Assembly (NCBI GenBank): GCA_023548195.1
Contig: JAJHZJ010000014.1
Span: 14,670,718-14,734,717 of the forward strand
Length of the DNA: 64,000 nt
DNA from: Bettongia penicillata ogilbyi
Taxonomy: Eukaryota > Chordata > Mammalia > Diprotodontia > Potoroidae
Reading direction: 5' to 3'
Under the pieces are notes generated by a model. It was not told where the DNA came from, ran no database searches, and saw only the letters and a list, made by a program, of their open reading frames with translations. The stretch's first letter is position 1; each line of letters begins with the position of its first letter. The translations under genes and the position numbers were made by a program. Positions 40,258 through 51,479 of the stretch are shown here, one piece after another.

Positions 40258-41090
40258 GTACAGTAATTGTAGTTTGTTTTTTTTCTCCATGTAGTTATAT
40301 CCCTGGCTTTTGGCATTCAGTTGTTTATTTTGGTAATGTATTCTGAAAGATTCATTCTGCTTTTTAGGCAAGTAATGTGTTTGAGTCCTTAGGAATTAGT
40401 AGGTGCCTCCTGTCCTTTATGCTTTTTTAATCTATAGTTAATTAGCTGTAGAAATATTCATACATTTGTTAATAAGATGTATGTGAGCCAACAAGAATTA
40501 ACAATGTTGAAGTTATTGAGTCATCTGGGTCAAAGTTACCTAAAGAGAAGCCAACTTTCATCATTCCCCCTAACAGTGCTAAACATAATTGTTCTTGCAT
40601 TTTCAGTATCCTAAGTATCAAAATATTTGCTGCTAAAGATGTTTTATGTAAGGATTTACATTGGGTTAGAAAGTAATTTATGTTTCCCATGTGTTAAATC
40701 ATTTTCTAAATGATTTTAATACAAAACTTTTAGAACAAAATATTGGAAGATTTTCCTTCAAATACACAAGTCCAAGTTTTTCTGCCTATCCCTTCATTAC
40801 AAATAAAAATATTACTGACACAGTTGTGTACATTAATTTAAACTTTGTCTTGTGCACATTGCTAATAGCATCATTAGGCAGATTTTGTAAAACAAATGGA
40901 AAAAGTTGACTTAAACATTTGAATGATTTTTTAAAAATTCCATTTGAAACAGTCATACCTAGCTTTCCCAGGAGTTCTATGGGAATGTGACATATTGAAA
41001 AGAAAGACTTTTATGGTTGCGAATATTGACTCGGGGTATATCTTTAAAGTTATGCAGTGGGCTAGAAGTCAACTTTTAAAATCTATAATT
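40258..41090. other. DDHD1 intron, unassigned
   Basis: No repeat recognised; frames 40469-40690 (-) and 40691-40909 (+) have no known domain. Confidence 0.45.
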
Positions 41091-41112
41091 CTTTTATTTT
41101 TTTTATTTTTTT

Positions 41113-41391
41113 GAGACTGGGTCTCCTTATCCTACATGAAAAGTGCATTGGCCTCTTTTGGGCTCAGTACCACTGCAGATCAGCATGTGAACTTTTACTT
41201 GCTCTGTTTTCAGTTTTGGCCAGTTTGCTTCTCAGTAGGCTATCCACTCTCTGAGTCTTACCATGTTGATGCCAGACTTAGTGTAAACTGGTTGCAGCAT
41301 ACTGTAGCTGTGAACTTCAGAGCTCTAATGATCCGTCTGCCTCAACCTTCCCAGTGTCCAGAATAAAAGTTGTGCACCACCATGCTTAGGC
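41113..41391 (-). pseudogene. 7SL (signal recognition particle) RNA retropseudogene, near full length
   Basis: The minus strand aligns along its whole length with 7SL RNA. On the + strand it opens GAGACTGGGTCTCCTTAT (complement of the 7SL 3' end) and passes through 'agtaccactgcagatcagcatg', 'cttgctctgttttcag' and 'ttgatgccagacttagtg' (S-domain and loop region). It ends with 'gatccgtctgcctcaaccttcccag' and 'tgcaccaccatgcttaggc', the complement of the 5' Alu domain. About 279 bp, so both Alu and S domains are kept. A T-rich run (41094-41112) on the + strand is the poly(A) tail. A possible 7-bp duplication ATTCTTT lies just outside (about 41089 and 41395). Substitutions are many, so it is not a functional copy. 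Confidence 0.85.
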
Positions 41392-41399
41392 ATGCATTC

Positions 41400-41610
41400 T
41401 TTGTAGTGGAAATTTCATTCATCAGACACTCAAGAGCCTAGCTGTGCCACGAAAAAATAAAATCATTATGTGGCAGGTTATTTAACCTATTTCTACCTTT
41501 GTTTCTTCCTCTATAAAATGGAGTTAAGACATACTGATTCACAAGGATTTTGTGAGAAAAAAATAGGGTAACCTAGATTAGTTATAAAGATCTCAAATAC
41601 ATGATCCCTG
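41400..41610 (+). mobile_element. MIR-like SINE
   Basis: 'atcagacactcaagagcctagctgtgccacg', 'tggcaggttatttaacctatttctacctttgtttcttcctctataaaatggagttaag', '..caaggattttgtgagaaaa': decayed MIR in + orientation. Confidence 0.65.
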
Positions 41611-42739
41611 TTCCCCTTGGTTACCCAAAGTTTAGTATGCAAATTTTTATTACCAGCATTCCTGAGAATAGAAAAATGTTTTTTTGTTTTTGTGTTTTTT
41701 AGTCCTTCAGAAAATAAGAACTGTAAAACAGCTAAGTGGTATAGTCGGTATCTGGAGTTAATCTAACGATGGTTTTTCTTTAGTGTTCATACCAAGCCCT
41801 AATGTGGTAAATAAACTAAAGCAATATTTCTTGTAGTTTTTCCCCCATAACAAATATTTAGGTAAGTTTAAAATTCCTCATTCAGTCCAAACTCAAATTT
41901 TTTTTATGGGAAAAGAATTAACATCTAAATTAACAAATTAAACAACTAAAAATCAGTCTGCTAGAAACAGTGACTTTTTTGAGTACATGATTATGCTGGA
42001 TAAATAGTAAAAAGAGCAAAAATGTTTTCCTTTCTTGTTAGGGGAATCAGCTTGGTAATTAGAGACCAGTGAATCATTGCTACTAATCTCCAGGACTGAT
42101 AACTACCTTAACAAGACATGCTGAATTATATTTTTATTATTTGAATTATATTTTAATTATTTAGTTAACCGCTTTCCAAATAATAAGAGTTTTCTTTAAG
42201 TTAGAGGACACAATCTTCTAGCAGAAAAAAAGCTCCTAAATGTGTAGTTCCAGTAGGCTAAAACAGTTTATGAATCTCAGACTTAGATCATAACATTGCT
42301 TTTCTGGTTATTGTACCATGTTTTTTCTTACCCCATCTTTACTGTGCCTGCTAAGACAGAGGCTTAAATTACAGAAGAAAATCTGTAACGTACATCAAAA
42401 TCCAAAAATGAACTAATAAAGGTCAAATTGTTATGCCGTTAGCTTGAATATTTTTAGGCAAGATGGGACAATAAAAATGAGATAAGAAGAAACATATATT
42501 GCCTTTGAATTCTCTGAAGGGTAAGAATTTTATATTTACAAACATAGTTGAAGGGGTGAAATACAGAGGCTAATCCTGTTGTTCAGCATATTAAATGATG
42601 TATCCAATATTCACCCATTCAGACTATGAACTAATGAGACAAAATCTTGAGTTTTATGAACTTTTGATGACTTTCCATATAAATTTAGTATATCATAGTA
42701 GCCTTAATTTAAAGGTTGCTCTTTTTTTCTTTGCAACAG
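41611..42739. other. DDHD1 intron preceding exon 42740
   Basis: AT-rich; no repeat or exon recognised. It ends in the strong acceptor tract 'ggttgctctttttttctttgcaacAG'. Confidence 0.55.
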
Positions 42740-42868
42740 CTATTCATAGTTTCAAGTTGAGTCGAAACCATGTGGACTGGCATAGTGTGGATGAGGTATA
42801 TCTTTACAGTGATGCAACAACATCTAAAATTGCAAGAACAGTTACACAAAAGCTGGGTTTTTCTAAAG
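42740..42868 (+). CDS. DDHD1: DDHD1 internal exon
   Basis: A 129-nt exon encoding 'AIHSFKLSRNHVDWHSVDEV', then 'YLYSDATTSKIARTVTQKLGFSK' (the first A uses the G left by the preceding exon). Acceptor 'tttttctttgcaacAG', donor AAAG|GTAATA, phase 1 at both ends. This is the conserved stretch just before the lipase domain. It joins exon 31621-31794 or the 32443-32463 microexon without a frame change. The longer frame around it (42595-42957) is just read-through into intron. Confidence 0.95.
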
Positions 42869-43189
42869 GTAATAGTTTTTTTTTCACTCAACAAATGGAG
42901 AATGTTGTTTTTCCTATTCTTAGAAAATATTCAATGAAAAATTCATATACATCATGAATGACAGTGCTAATATTTATAATAATTGTTTTCAACCTATCTT
43001 ATTTATTGATGATTTAGCTGACCTATGTCATAACCTAATATTAAATATTTAAAGAAATACAGTTGACCTAATAACTTTTATGCTTTTAAAAATAGTCAAA
43101 GGATGATTTTGTAGAATTAAAAATATATGGAAGCAGTGTTGTTGGCAAAGGCAAAAAATTAAGTATTTTTACAATGTATTCAAGATTTA

Positions 43190-43290
43190 CAGAGGTCATT
43201 TTCACAACAATCCTTTGAGGTATATAGTATAAATATTATTATAACATTTTTTGGGTGAGGAAACAGGTTCAGAGAGGGAAAAAAAATTCT
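43190..43290 (-). mobile_element. MIR-like SINE remnant in a short DDHD1 intron
   Basis: 'tttcacaacaatcctttgaggtatatagtataaatattattataacattttttgggtgaggaaacaggttcagagaggg' is a reversed MIR 3' half. Confidence 0.6.
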
Positions 43291-43469
43291 GAGAAAGTAA
43301 GTTGAATATGTGCATAGATTTTGTACATGAGTCAGGTACCCAAACTTATAAAAATTAAATTTGTCCCTGAGTCAAGTTGTAGTTTTTGTTAAAATTTTCA
43401 AAGGTATGTAAAAAATGCCACCTATTATAAATTAAAATATTGGACTTAAGAGTCATAACTTTTCCACAG

Positions 43470-43617
43470 CTTCAAGTAGTGGGACCAGACTCCATCGAGG
43501 TTATGTAGAAGAAGCTACTTTGGAAGACAAGCCCTCACAGACTACTCATATTGTATTTGTTGTGCATGGCATTGGGCAGAAAATGGACCAAGGAAGAATA
43601 ATAAAAAATACAGCCAT
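43470..43617 (+). CDS. DDHD1: DDHD1 internal exon, start of the lipase domain
   Basis: A 148-nt exon encoding 'SSSGTRLHRGYVEEATLEDK', then 'PSQTTHIVFVVHGIGQKMDQ' and 'GRIIKNTA'. The beta-strand followed by HGIGQ is the conserved opening of the DDHD1/DDHD2/SEC23IP phospholipase fold. The catalytic serine (in a GxSxG-type motif) and the C-terminal DDHD metal-binding domain come later in the protein and are outside the window. Acceptor 'taacttttccacAG'; donor AT|GTGAGT, giving phase 2. The next exon should therefore start with the last base of a Met codon. No such exon is visible up to 64000, so the next intron exceeds 20.3 kb. Confidence 0.95.
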
Positions 43618-45095
43618 GTGAGTTTTTATGCACATATTTCATAATTGCTGTGGTATGTTAAATCTATACCTGATCTCTTAGATTCAACAGCTATTCAGAT
43701 ATTAACAGAGAGTGTTCCTTCTTGTTACAAGGTTCTTCAGTACTAATTATCATGAAAAGCAGCTGTCTTTGATTCTTAAATGATAGAAGGCAGGCAGGGA
43801 GGGGAGGCACTGTACTTTTACTCCGATTATTAAAAGTAAAACATAAGGCCCAAAATAAAAATAGAGTTTTTAAAAAACCAAAGCCTGGAGTGTGTCTTAC
43901 TGTTTAAACTGGTATAAATTGAGATGGTAATGAAGGTTATTTAACTGTAAGAATCAAAACCTTTTTTTAATCACTAGTCAGTTGTAGGTAACTAATTAAT
44001 TGAAATACTATCATAGAACTGCAGTGTCATTGATCTAATTATTTCCTCCATTTGTGTATATCAGAATCATGCCTTTTCATCCTATTAGATTCTTATTCTT
44101 CCTCGAATAGATCCTTCATAGAAGATTCCCCCAGTGTTTTGGAGTCCTTCCTTCCTCTTAAAATCTTTTTATATTTCTTGGTACCAGTTTAACATTCTGG
44201 CTGTCTATATGGTATCCTTCTCTCTTGACCTTTTCTATTCATACATTATCTTCTATCCCTTATGCTACTTGTTGCACATCAGTCATTGTTGGATTTATGT
44301 TGCAACCTACTTTGTCCTATGTCTTACCTATTGTTGGATTTATGTTGCAGCCAGTTTTGTCCTGTCTTACCCATCCCCTCAAATGTCAATTCTGGGGATG
44401 GTGATTGTTTGCCAGTAACCTTGGAAGAATGTGTATTGTTGTATTTTGTGGAAAAAATTTTTACCTCTATTTTTTACAATACCAGAATTAATGTCTAAAA
44501 TAAAAATTCTACTTATTCTAACTCCAGTTTGAGTTGTGCATGATTTTATTACAAAGGAGGAGAGGAAGCATATTCTGAAATCTAATTAAGTCTTTGTGTA
44601 CTGCACTCAAGCCACAAATTATTTCATTTTAGAGATTTTAGAGATGTGATTTTGTGTAATAATGAATGAATTTTGTATGAGTATTCCAAAGGACTTTTTA
44701 TCTATATATTTTGCCTTAGTATTTTTATGGGAGCATTGACGTCAAACTTTTATTGGTCCTCCACTGAAACTTTTCTCAAGAAGGCAACTGAAGTTTTGGG
44801 GATGAAAGTTAAGTTCTTTTCCTGTCCAAATACCAACTCCTTGACTCCTTAAAGTTATGACCTTGCTTTAGCTGTCAAGAACTTTGACTTTTATTAGGGA
44901 AATTTTGAATAGACATATTTTTTGTTATATAATATAGTTATACTGCTTATATATTTTGTGTTGGAAGAGTTTTTTAAAATGTTTTCTATTGAAATCAAAT
45001 TGAAAAATTAATAGGACTTGGAATTTTACCCCTGAAATCTGATCCAATCTATTGATTGTTGACCTGTTTTGTGCACTGATTTTTGTTGCATCTTT
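43618..45095. other. DDHD1 intron, unassigned, with a small tandem duplication
   Basis: Mostly unique AT-rich sequence; the duplication at 44284-44371 is described separately. Frames 44134-44418 and 44262-44498 come from that duplicated pyrimidine-rich stretch. Confidence 0.5.
44284..44371. repeat. Tandem duplication, two units of 43-45 bp
   Basis: CATTGTTGGATTTATGTTGC ... GTCTTACC (44284-44328) is followed at once by TATTGTTGGATTTATGTTGC ... GTCTTACC (44329-44371), with a 2-bp length difference and a few substitutions. Confidence 0.9.
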
Positions 45096-45099
45096 TAGC

Positions 45100-45300
45100 A
45101 CATTAATGGACTTTTGAAATCATCTTGTCTACCTTTTCTATTTCTGGAGGTGGAACTAAGGCCCAGAGAGATTAAGTAATTTGTTCAGGGTAATAGGATA
45201 TAGAGCTGGAAAGAACCTTAAAGATCCTCTGAGTTGACCTCCTCCTCAACTTGGAGATGCAGAAAAATTAAATTACTTGACAAGACTAATTTTGACTGCG
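45100..45300 (-). mobile_element. MIR-family SINE (reverse)
   Basis: 'ttctggaggtggaactaaggcccagagagattaagtaatttgttcagggtaataggatatagagctgg' plus flanking 'acctcctcctcaacttggag' gives reversed MIR structure. Confidence 0.65.
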
Positions 45301-45509
45301 CTTGGGGCTAGATTTTAGTGCGCTTAGTGGAATGTGTTCTTTTATTTCTGATCATTATTTTTATTTCTGTAGCCTTATATTTGAAATAATTTCTGCATTA
45401 TTCCAATATATATTATTCATAAGTTATCTGAATGGTGGTCCCACTAATAAAATTCTGAATTGAAGGCTAACTGTTGAATTATATTGAATATATATATCGA
45501 ATTATATAT

Positions 45510-45735
45510 GTCGTCGTTCAGCAGTGTTCAGTTGTGTCCAACTCTTTATGACCCCATTTGGGGTTTTCTTGGCAAAGATACTAGAATGGTTTGCCATTTC
45601 CTTCTCCAGCTCATTTTATAGATGAGTGACTTGCCCAGGGTCACACAACTAGTAATTTCCGAAGCCAGATTCGAACCTAGGAAGATGAATCTTTCAGACT
45701 TCAGGCTCAGCACTCTGTCTACTGTCCCAGTTATT
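45510..45735 (-). mobile_element. Marsupial CORE-SINE (MAR1-like)
   Basis: 'gtcgttcagcagtgttcagttgtgtccaactctttatgaccccatttggggttttcttggcaaagatactagaatggtttgccatttccttctccagctcattttatagatgag', then 'cttgcccagggtcacacaactagtaat' and 'gccagattcgaacctaggaagatgaatctt'. Best-preserved of the three copies of this family here. Confidence 0.85.
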
Positions 45736-46304
45736 TATTAGGGTTCCACAGAATCAAAGAATAAACAGCCATTCTCTCTGGTTTAAACTCTAGGAACTTA
45801 TACCTAATATCAATATGATGAGAAGATAGTAGTATTTTATTACCTTAAATAAAAGGGAAATTTTATCTATGGATGTTGAAGATCAGTAGTTGTTTTTAAA
45901 AATAAAAATTAGGCAAATTCTTTCTTTTAGTAACTTTCCAGTCATTATAACTAAACTTGCTGTTTATACCCAGTTAATACAACATTTGTTTTTACTGTAG
46001 TTGTCACAAGTGAGATTTTAGAACAAAAATGTTAAAAATTTAACATGTAGCTGTATGCTTCTTCAAACTCTGGTTTGACAGGGTGTTATGTCAGAATGAT
46101 AAGGAAATATTGCTGTGTCTGGGTGACTTGATTTTAAAGATAAGATGGGTAAATATGCAAATGGAATGAAGTAGTAGAACGAATATCCCTATATTAGGTT
46201 CATTCTACTAAATATAGAGGAAAAGCAGACAAAAATGTTTCCCTTTACCTTTGTGCTTTCACATATATAATACTTGAGTATTTAAGTTGGCTGTGCTCAT
46301 CCAC

Positions 46305-46612
46305 CCTTGGGCCAGCTGGGTGGTACCATGGATACAGCACCAGTGCAGGAGTCAGGAGGACCTGAGTTCAAATGTCACCTCAGACACTTGACACTCACTG
46401 GCTGTGTGACCTTGGGCAAGTCACTTAACCCCAATTGCCTCATCCTGGGTCATCTCCAGTCATCCTGATGAATATCAGGTCACTGGATTCAGATGACTCT
46501 GGAGGAGAAGAGAGGCTGGTGACCTGCACAGCCCTCCCTCACTCAAAACAAAGTCAAGGGCAAGTCATGTCATTGTGCCTTCTTTGACAACGAAGGACAA
46601 ACACACGCTTAC
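46305..46612 (+). mobile_element. Full-length marsupial tRNA-derived SINE
   Basis: Head 'gggccagctgggtggtaccatggatacagcaccagtgcaggagtcaggaggacctgagttcaaatg' has A- and B-box-like pol III elements (ggttcaaat-type B box at about 46363-46372). It is followed by 'ctgtgtgaccttgggcaagtcacttaaccccaattgcctc' and the unique tail 'gtcatgtcattgtgccttctttgacaacgaaggacaaacac'. Clean and fairly young. It is a SINE, not a tRNA gene: no cloverleaf with matched acceptor stem. Confidence 0.9.
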
Positions 46613-46864
46613 CCACCCAGTGTGTGTACATCAGTCACATTCTTAAAGGAAAGATTTAATCTTTGACCTTTAACAAAAATTATGGTATTTTGATCTTCAC
46701 AAATAAAAATTTATAGCTCTAATGAGTTTGAATATTAGCTAGAATCTATTCTGAAGTAATCTGATTTATTCACGGCACCTCAGTAAGCACTTTCGGTTCA
46801 TTAGAGGACATTTCTAGCAACTTTCCTTTTGCTTATTTTTTTCTCAAATTTAAAAAAAAATGTA

Positions 46865-47048
46865 TGGTATCATAGATCTAGAAGGGATCTTTTAGACTAA
46901 TCCAATTTCTTCATTTTACAAATGAGGAAACTGAGGCCCAAGGGGGTTAAGTAACATACCCATGGTCACACTACAAGAGTCAAAGGAAGGATTTGAACCC
47001 CGTCCTCTGAACTGTAGTGACATTACTATTCCACCGTATTACTTTTAA
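46865..47048 (-). mobile_element. MIR-family SINE (reverse)
   Basis: 'tcttcattttacaaatgaggaaactgaggcccaagggggttaagtaacatacccatggtcacactacaagagtcaaaggaaggatttgaacccc': well-preserved reversed MIR. Confidence 0.9.
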
Positions 47049-48690
47049 GGTATAATTTTCTACTCCTTCAGTTCACCCAACTAAGGAAAATTATTTAATA
47101 TAATGTTTATTGCTTATAATTTTGTTGTACATTATAATGTATAGATTTACATCAATGATCGTTTCAGTCTTTTCAGTATGATTGAATGTTGAATATACTC
47201 AGCTACCTAGAAAACAAAAAATTTCTGTATTACCCTGACTTCTGATTTAACTGAGGAGACAGCTACGTATTTTTTTTTTAAGACTTAAAAGAATTATTTT
47301 GCTACATCCTATATTCTAGAGTCTAGATATTTAAGATTTGATCAAACTAAGTAGGAATACAGAAAAATTGCCATTTCCAAGTACCATATTTAGGAATAAG
47401 TTTAGGACAAATTTAGTATTTGCTGGTTTTGTTGTAGAATTCTTTTTCTCTTTTGCTCTACTTTATTCTAATTAAATGTAACCATTTCTTGTTGAGAAGT
47501 AGTAGCCTATTGATATGCATATAGATAACTGAAAATTATCTCTCAGAAGTATAGGAATAGATAGCTATTTTGCTGAACTGTCTCTGAAATAGAAACATAA
47601 ACTTTTGTAATTTCTCCTCTGAGCCCCATAAATTCTAAATAGTATTTCTTGGGTTGTTCTAACTAAAAAAATTAGGCAAGGATATTATCTCTTTCTGTCC
47701 TTCATCATTTCCTCAAATCACTTTATGTAGTTAGAAAGGCCATAGATGTCCTGTTTGGTCATGTAATTCAGAGTCTGAAAGTGGCAAAATGTGTGACCTT
47801 GTTAGTTCATTTTGTCTCATATTGTTAGCCTCATTTCAAATGGACCTTACCTAATAAAAATTTATTTAGTTACCTAATTAAAATTTTATTTTAAATTTTA
47901 AACATATACTTGTCCTTACTATTATGAAATTCATTTAATATTTCATGAAATTGAGATCTAATATATATTTTTCTCCTTCATTAATGAGACTTTTGTTGCT
48001 TTTGACCAATAGCAAGGCATACATACCAAGGAATAGGTAAGACTAGATATTGTTTTTGAATTTTCATAAAAGCAATTATCAGAACAATACATACTTTGCT
48101 ATCTTAATCTTAGTGTTTGATATTCATTTATAATGGTCTATTGTATGTATGTACATATATATGATTGTATTACGTTTGATCTAGTGCAGCAAGTTAAAAT
48201 TATCATAGTTTTGACTACCCTAAAACTGCAGTAAGACTGCTTGGAATTGCCAGGAGTGAGTGAGTGAGTGTGCGTGTGTGTGTGTGTCTGTCTGTCTCTG
48301 ACATATATAAGCCTATGTCTAAAAATCATGGACCCAAAGAACAAAGCACAGTCACAGAACTCTAGATTCTGTAGTGAAATTAAAGATCTGGAAACTACAC
48401 AACAGTTTAAAAAAAAAAACAAACCTCCTTACATGAACTCTGTCACTCATCCTCCTCTTTCCAGTACCCTAAGAATTCTACTTTGGGAAGAATTTGGATT
48501 GAAGCGTAATGCTTTCATGAAAAATATTCCTTGCAAATTGTATCCATATTTATAGTCTTATACCAAATTCGTAATCAAGCAAAGTCCCACATTGTCATTG
48601 CCCAACAAATGTCTCATTCTACATCCTGAGTCCATCAACTCTCTCTCAGAAGATGAATAGTATTCTTCAAAATGGTACTCTTAGAATTGT
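47049..48690. other. DDHD1 intron, unassigned
   Basis: AT-rich, no exon recognised. A (TG)n tract at 48256-48292 lies next to a 'gagtgagtgagtg' run. The frame 48268-48555 starts in that repeat and has no domain. Confidence 0.5.
48256..48298. repeat. (GAGT)n / (GT)n compound microsatellite
   Basis: 'gagtgagtgagtgagtgtgcgtgtgtgtgtgtgtctgtctgtctc': short GAGT units passing into GT and CTGT units. Confidence 0.9.
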
Positions 48691-49323
48691 GTTGTTGCAG
48701 GGGAGGAGCCAAGATAGCAGAGTAGAAAGATTCACATATGCTAGCTCCTAACCCACAGTCCATAAAATACCTGTAAAGAAAAACTCCCAACAAATTCTGG
48801 AGCAGCAAAAGCCACAGAACAATGGAGCGGAGGAGATTTCTGTTCCAGAGAGACCTGAAAAATCGACACCAAAGGTCTGTCGCGCACTGGACCCAGAGCA
48901 GAGCCCAGCTCTACCTTGGACCTCACGGAAAGGAGCAGATCTGAGCAGGCTTCAGGGGCAGAATCTCCAGTGGCAGAGCAGGTCCCTCCACCCACAGGGA
49001 CCAAAGGTCAGTGAGAGAGCCTTTTTGGCTGGCTGAGAGGGAAGCGGGGTGTCTCCATAACTCAGGACCCCTCGGGAGGCAGCAGCACATGCAGCAGCAG
49101 ACAGGAGCTCCCAAAGCAGGCAGGAGCTTGGATCTATTTGTTGAAGGAATGCACGTGAACCCCCTGAGGGAACTGAGCCCCTCATGGCAGCCCTGCCCCC
49201 ACCAAAAGCCCTGAGGCTGGGAAGCAGCATTTGAATCTCAGGTCCTGAGCACTAGCTGGGCGGATCTGGGGGCAAAGGTGGGTGTGGAGAGGAACCTCAG
49301 AAGTCAAGTAACTGGCTGGGAAA

Positions 49324-50425
49324 ATGCCCAGAAAAGGGAAAAAAAATAAGACCATAGAAGGTTACTTTCTTAGTGAACAGATATCTCCTCCCATCCTTTC
49401 AGATGAGGAAAAACAATGCTTATCATCAGGAAAATACATAGAAGTCAAGGCTTCTGTATCCCAAACATCAAAAATAAATATTCAATGGGCTCAGGGCATG
49501 GAAGAGCTCAAAAAGGATTTTGAAAATCAAGTTAGACAGGTGGAGGAAAAACTGGGAAGAGAAATGAGAGAGATGCAAGAAAAGCATGAAAAGCAGGTCA
49601 ACACTTTGCTAAAGGAGACCCAAAAAAATGCTAAAGAAAATAACACCTTGAAGAATAGGCTAACTCAATTGGCAAAAGAGGTTCAAAAAGCCAATGAGGA
49701 GAAGAATGCTTTCAAAAGCAGAATTAGCCAAATGGAAAAGGAGGTTCAAAAGCTAACTGAAGAAAATAGTTCTTTAAAAATTAGAATGGAACAGATGGAG
49801 GCTAATGACTTTCTGAGAAACCAAGAAATCACCAAAAAAAACCAAAAGAATGAAAAAATGGAAGAGAATGTGAAATATCTTATTGGAAAAACAACTGACC
49901 TGGAAAATAGATCCAGGAGAGACAATTTAAAAATTATGGGACTACCTGAAAGCCATGATCAACAAAAGAGCCTAGACATCATCTTTCATGAAATTATCAA
50001 GGAAAACTGCCCTGATAGTCTAGAACCAGAGGGCAAAATAAGTATTGAAGGAATCTACCGATCACCACCTGAAAGAGATCCAAAAAGAGAAATTCCTAGG
50101 AACATTGTGGCCAAATTCCAGAGTTCCCAGGTCAAGGAGAAAATATTGCAAGCAGCTAGAAAGAAACAATTCCAGTATTGTGGAAATACAATCAGGATAA
50201 CACAAGATCTAGCAGCTTCTACATTAAGGGGTCGAAGGGCATGGAATATGATATTCCCAGAAGTCAAAGGAACTAGGACTCAAACCAAGAATCACCTACC
50301 CAGCAAAACTGAGTATAATACTTCAGGGGGAAAAATGGTCTTTCAATGAAATAGAGGACTTTCAAGCATTCTTGATGAAAAGACCAGAGCTGAAAAGAAA
50401 ATTTGACTTTCAAACACAAGAATGA
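49324..50425 (+). pseudogene. HAL1 ORF1, nearly intact, one frameshift
   Basis: Opens with 'MPRKGKKNKTIEGYF' and runs 341 codons to 50349. It is collinear with the intact 366-residue copy (24196-25296): coiled coil about residues 60-195, RRM block 'LENRSRRDNLKIMGLPESHD', and C-terminal block 'EKILQAARKKQFQYCGNTIR'. At 50256-50258 the run CCC replaces CC in the sister copy. This 1-nt insertion shifts the frame at about residue 311 and loses the conserved 'PRITYPAKLS' end. The original frame would continue to the TGA at about 50423-50425. The protein was probably functional until recently. Confidence 0.88.
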
Positions 50426-50557
50426 AGAGAAGCATGTAAAGGTAAACAGCAAGGAGAAGTCATAAAGGACTTACTAAAGTTGGACTGTTTACATTCCTAC
50501 ATGGAAAGATAATATTTGTAACTCTTGAAACTTTTCAGTTTCTAGGTAGTTGATGGG

Positions 50558-50561
<4 letters not shown>

Positions 50562-50592
<31 letters not shown>
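50562..50592. repeat. (CA)n microsatellite inside HAL1
   Basis: About 15 CA units in the HAL1 3' region, positionally homologous to tracts in the other copies (20101, 24018, 8389). Confidence 0.95.
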
Positions 50593-50594
<2 letters not shown>

Positions 50595-51479
50595 ACAGCA
50601 CAGAGTGAATTGAATAGGATGGGATTATATCTTTAAAAAATGAAGTTAAGCAGTGAGAGAGAAATGTATTGGGAGGTGAGAAGGAGAAAGGGAATGGGGC
50701 AAATTATCTCTCATAGAAGAGGCAGGCAGGAGACTTTTTAGTGGAGGGAAAAAGAGGGGAGGTGCAATGAAGTTTACTCTCATCACATTCAACTAAAGGA
50801 AGGAGTAAAATGCACACTCATTTTGGTATGAAAACCTATCTTACAATACAGCAAAGTGGGGGAGAGGGGGATAAGCAGGGTGGGGGATGATTGAAGGGAG
50901 GGCAGTAGGAGGAGGGAGCAATTTGAAATCAACACTTGGGGAGGGACAGGATCAAAAGAGAGAATAGAAGCAATGGGGGGCAGGATAGGATGGAGGGAAA
51001 TACAGTTAGTCTTATACAACATGACTATTATCGAAGTCATTTGCAAAACTACACAGATAGGGTCTATATTGAATTGCCTGCCTTCCCAGAGGGGTGGGGA
51101 GGAAGGGATGGGGAGAAGTTGGAACTCAAAGTTTTAGGAATAACTGTGGAGTATTGTTCTTGCTACTAGGAAATAAGAAATACAGGCAATGGGGAATAGA
51201 AAGTTATCTGGCCCTACAGGACAGAAGAGAAGATGGGGACAAGGGAAGGGAGGAATGTTAGAAAAGAGTGCAGATTGGTGATAGGGGAAATTAGATTGCT
51301 CAGTGTATTGGGGTGAGGGGAGGGGACAAATGGGAAGAAAATTTGGAACCCAAAATTTTGTGAAAATGAATGTAAAAAAGTTAAATAAATTAAGAATGAG
51401 AAAAAAAGTGATGTTATTGTTTTGATTGCAATTCTTAAGTCTTTCGAAATTATTTGCCCTTACCTTCTGTTACTTTATA

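Larger units (their letters stand above)
48700..51407 (+). mobile_element. Full-length HAL1 (half-L1), + strand
   Basis: About 2.7 kb. It runs from the 5' head 'ggggaggagccaagatagcagagtag', through a 5' UTR (to 49323) and ORF1 with one frameshift (49324 to about 50425), to a CA tract (50562-50592). A purine-rich 3' UTR follows, then the end 'ccaaaattttgtgaaaatgaatgtaaaaaagttaaataaattaagaatgag' and an A-run at 51401-51407. The same 3' ending appears in reverse at 23180-23230. No ORF2 is present. Flanks 'tgtgttgttgca' and 'gtgatgttattg' are only loosely similar, so no target duplication is claimed. Confidence 0.88.

Noticed and set aside
41136..41366. 76-codon ORF with no obvious repeat
   Set aside because: The sequence is the complement of 7SL RNA, so the frame is accidental.
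42595..42957. 120-codon ORF containing a DDHD1 exon
   Set aside because: Only 42740-42868 is supported by splice sites and homology; the rest is intron read-through.
46305..46380. tRNA-like start with A- and B-box motifs
   Set aside because: It is the head of a 300-bp SINE with the family tail; no acceptor stem or anticodon loop forms a proper tRNA.
48690..51420. Target-site duplication around the + strand HAL1
   Set aside because: The flanks 'tgtgttgttgca' and 'gtgatgttattg' are only loosely similar and low in complexity, so no duplication is claimed.
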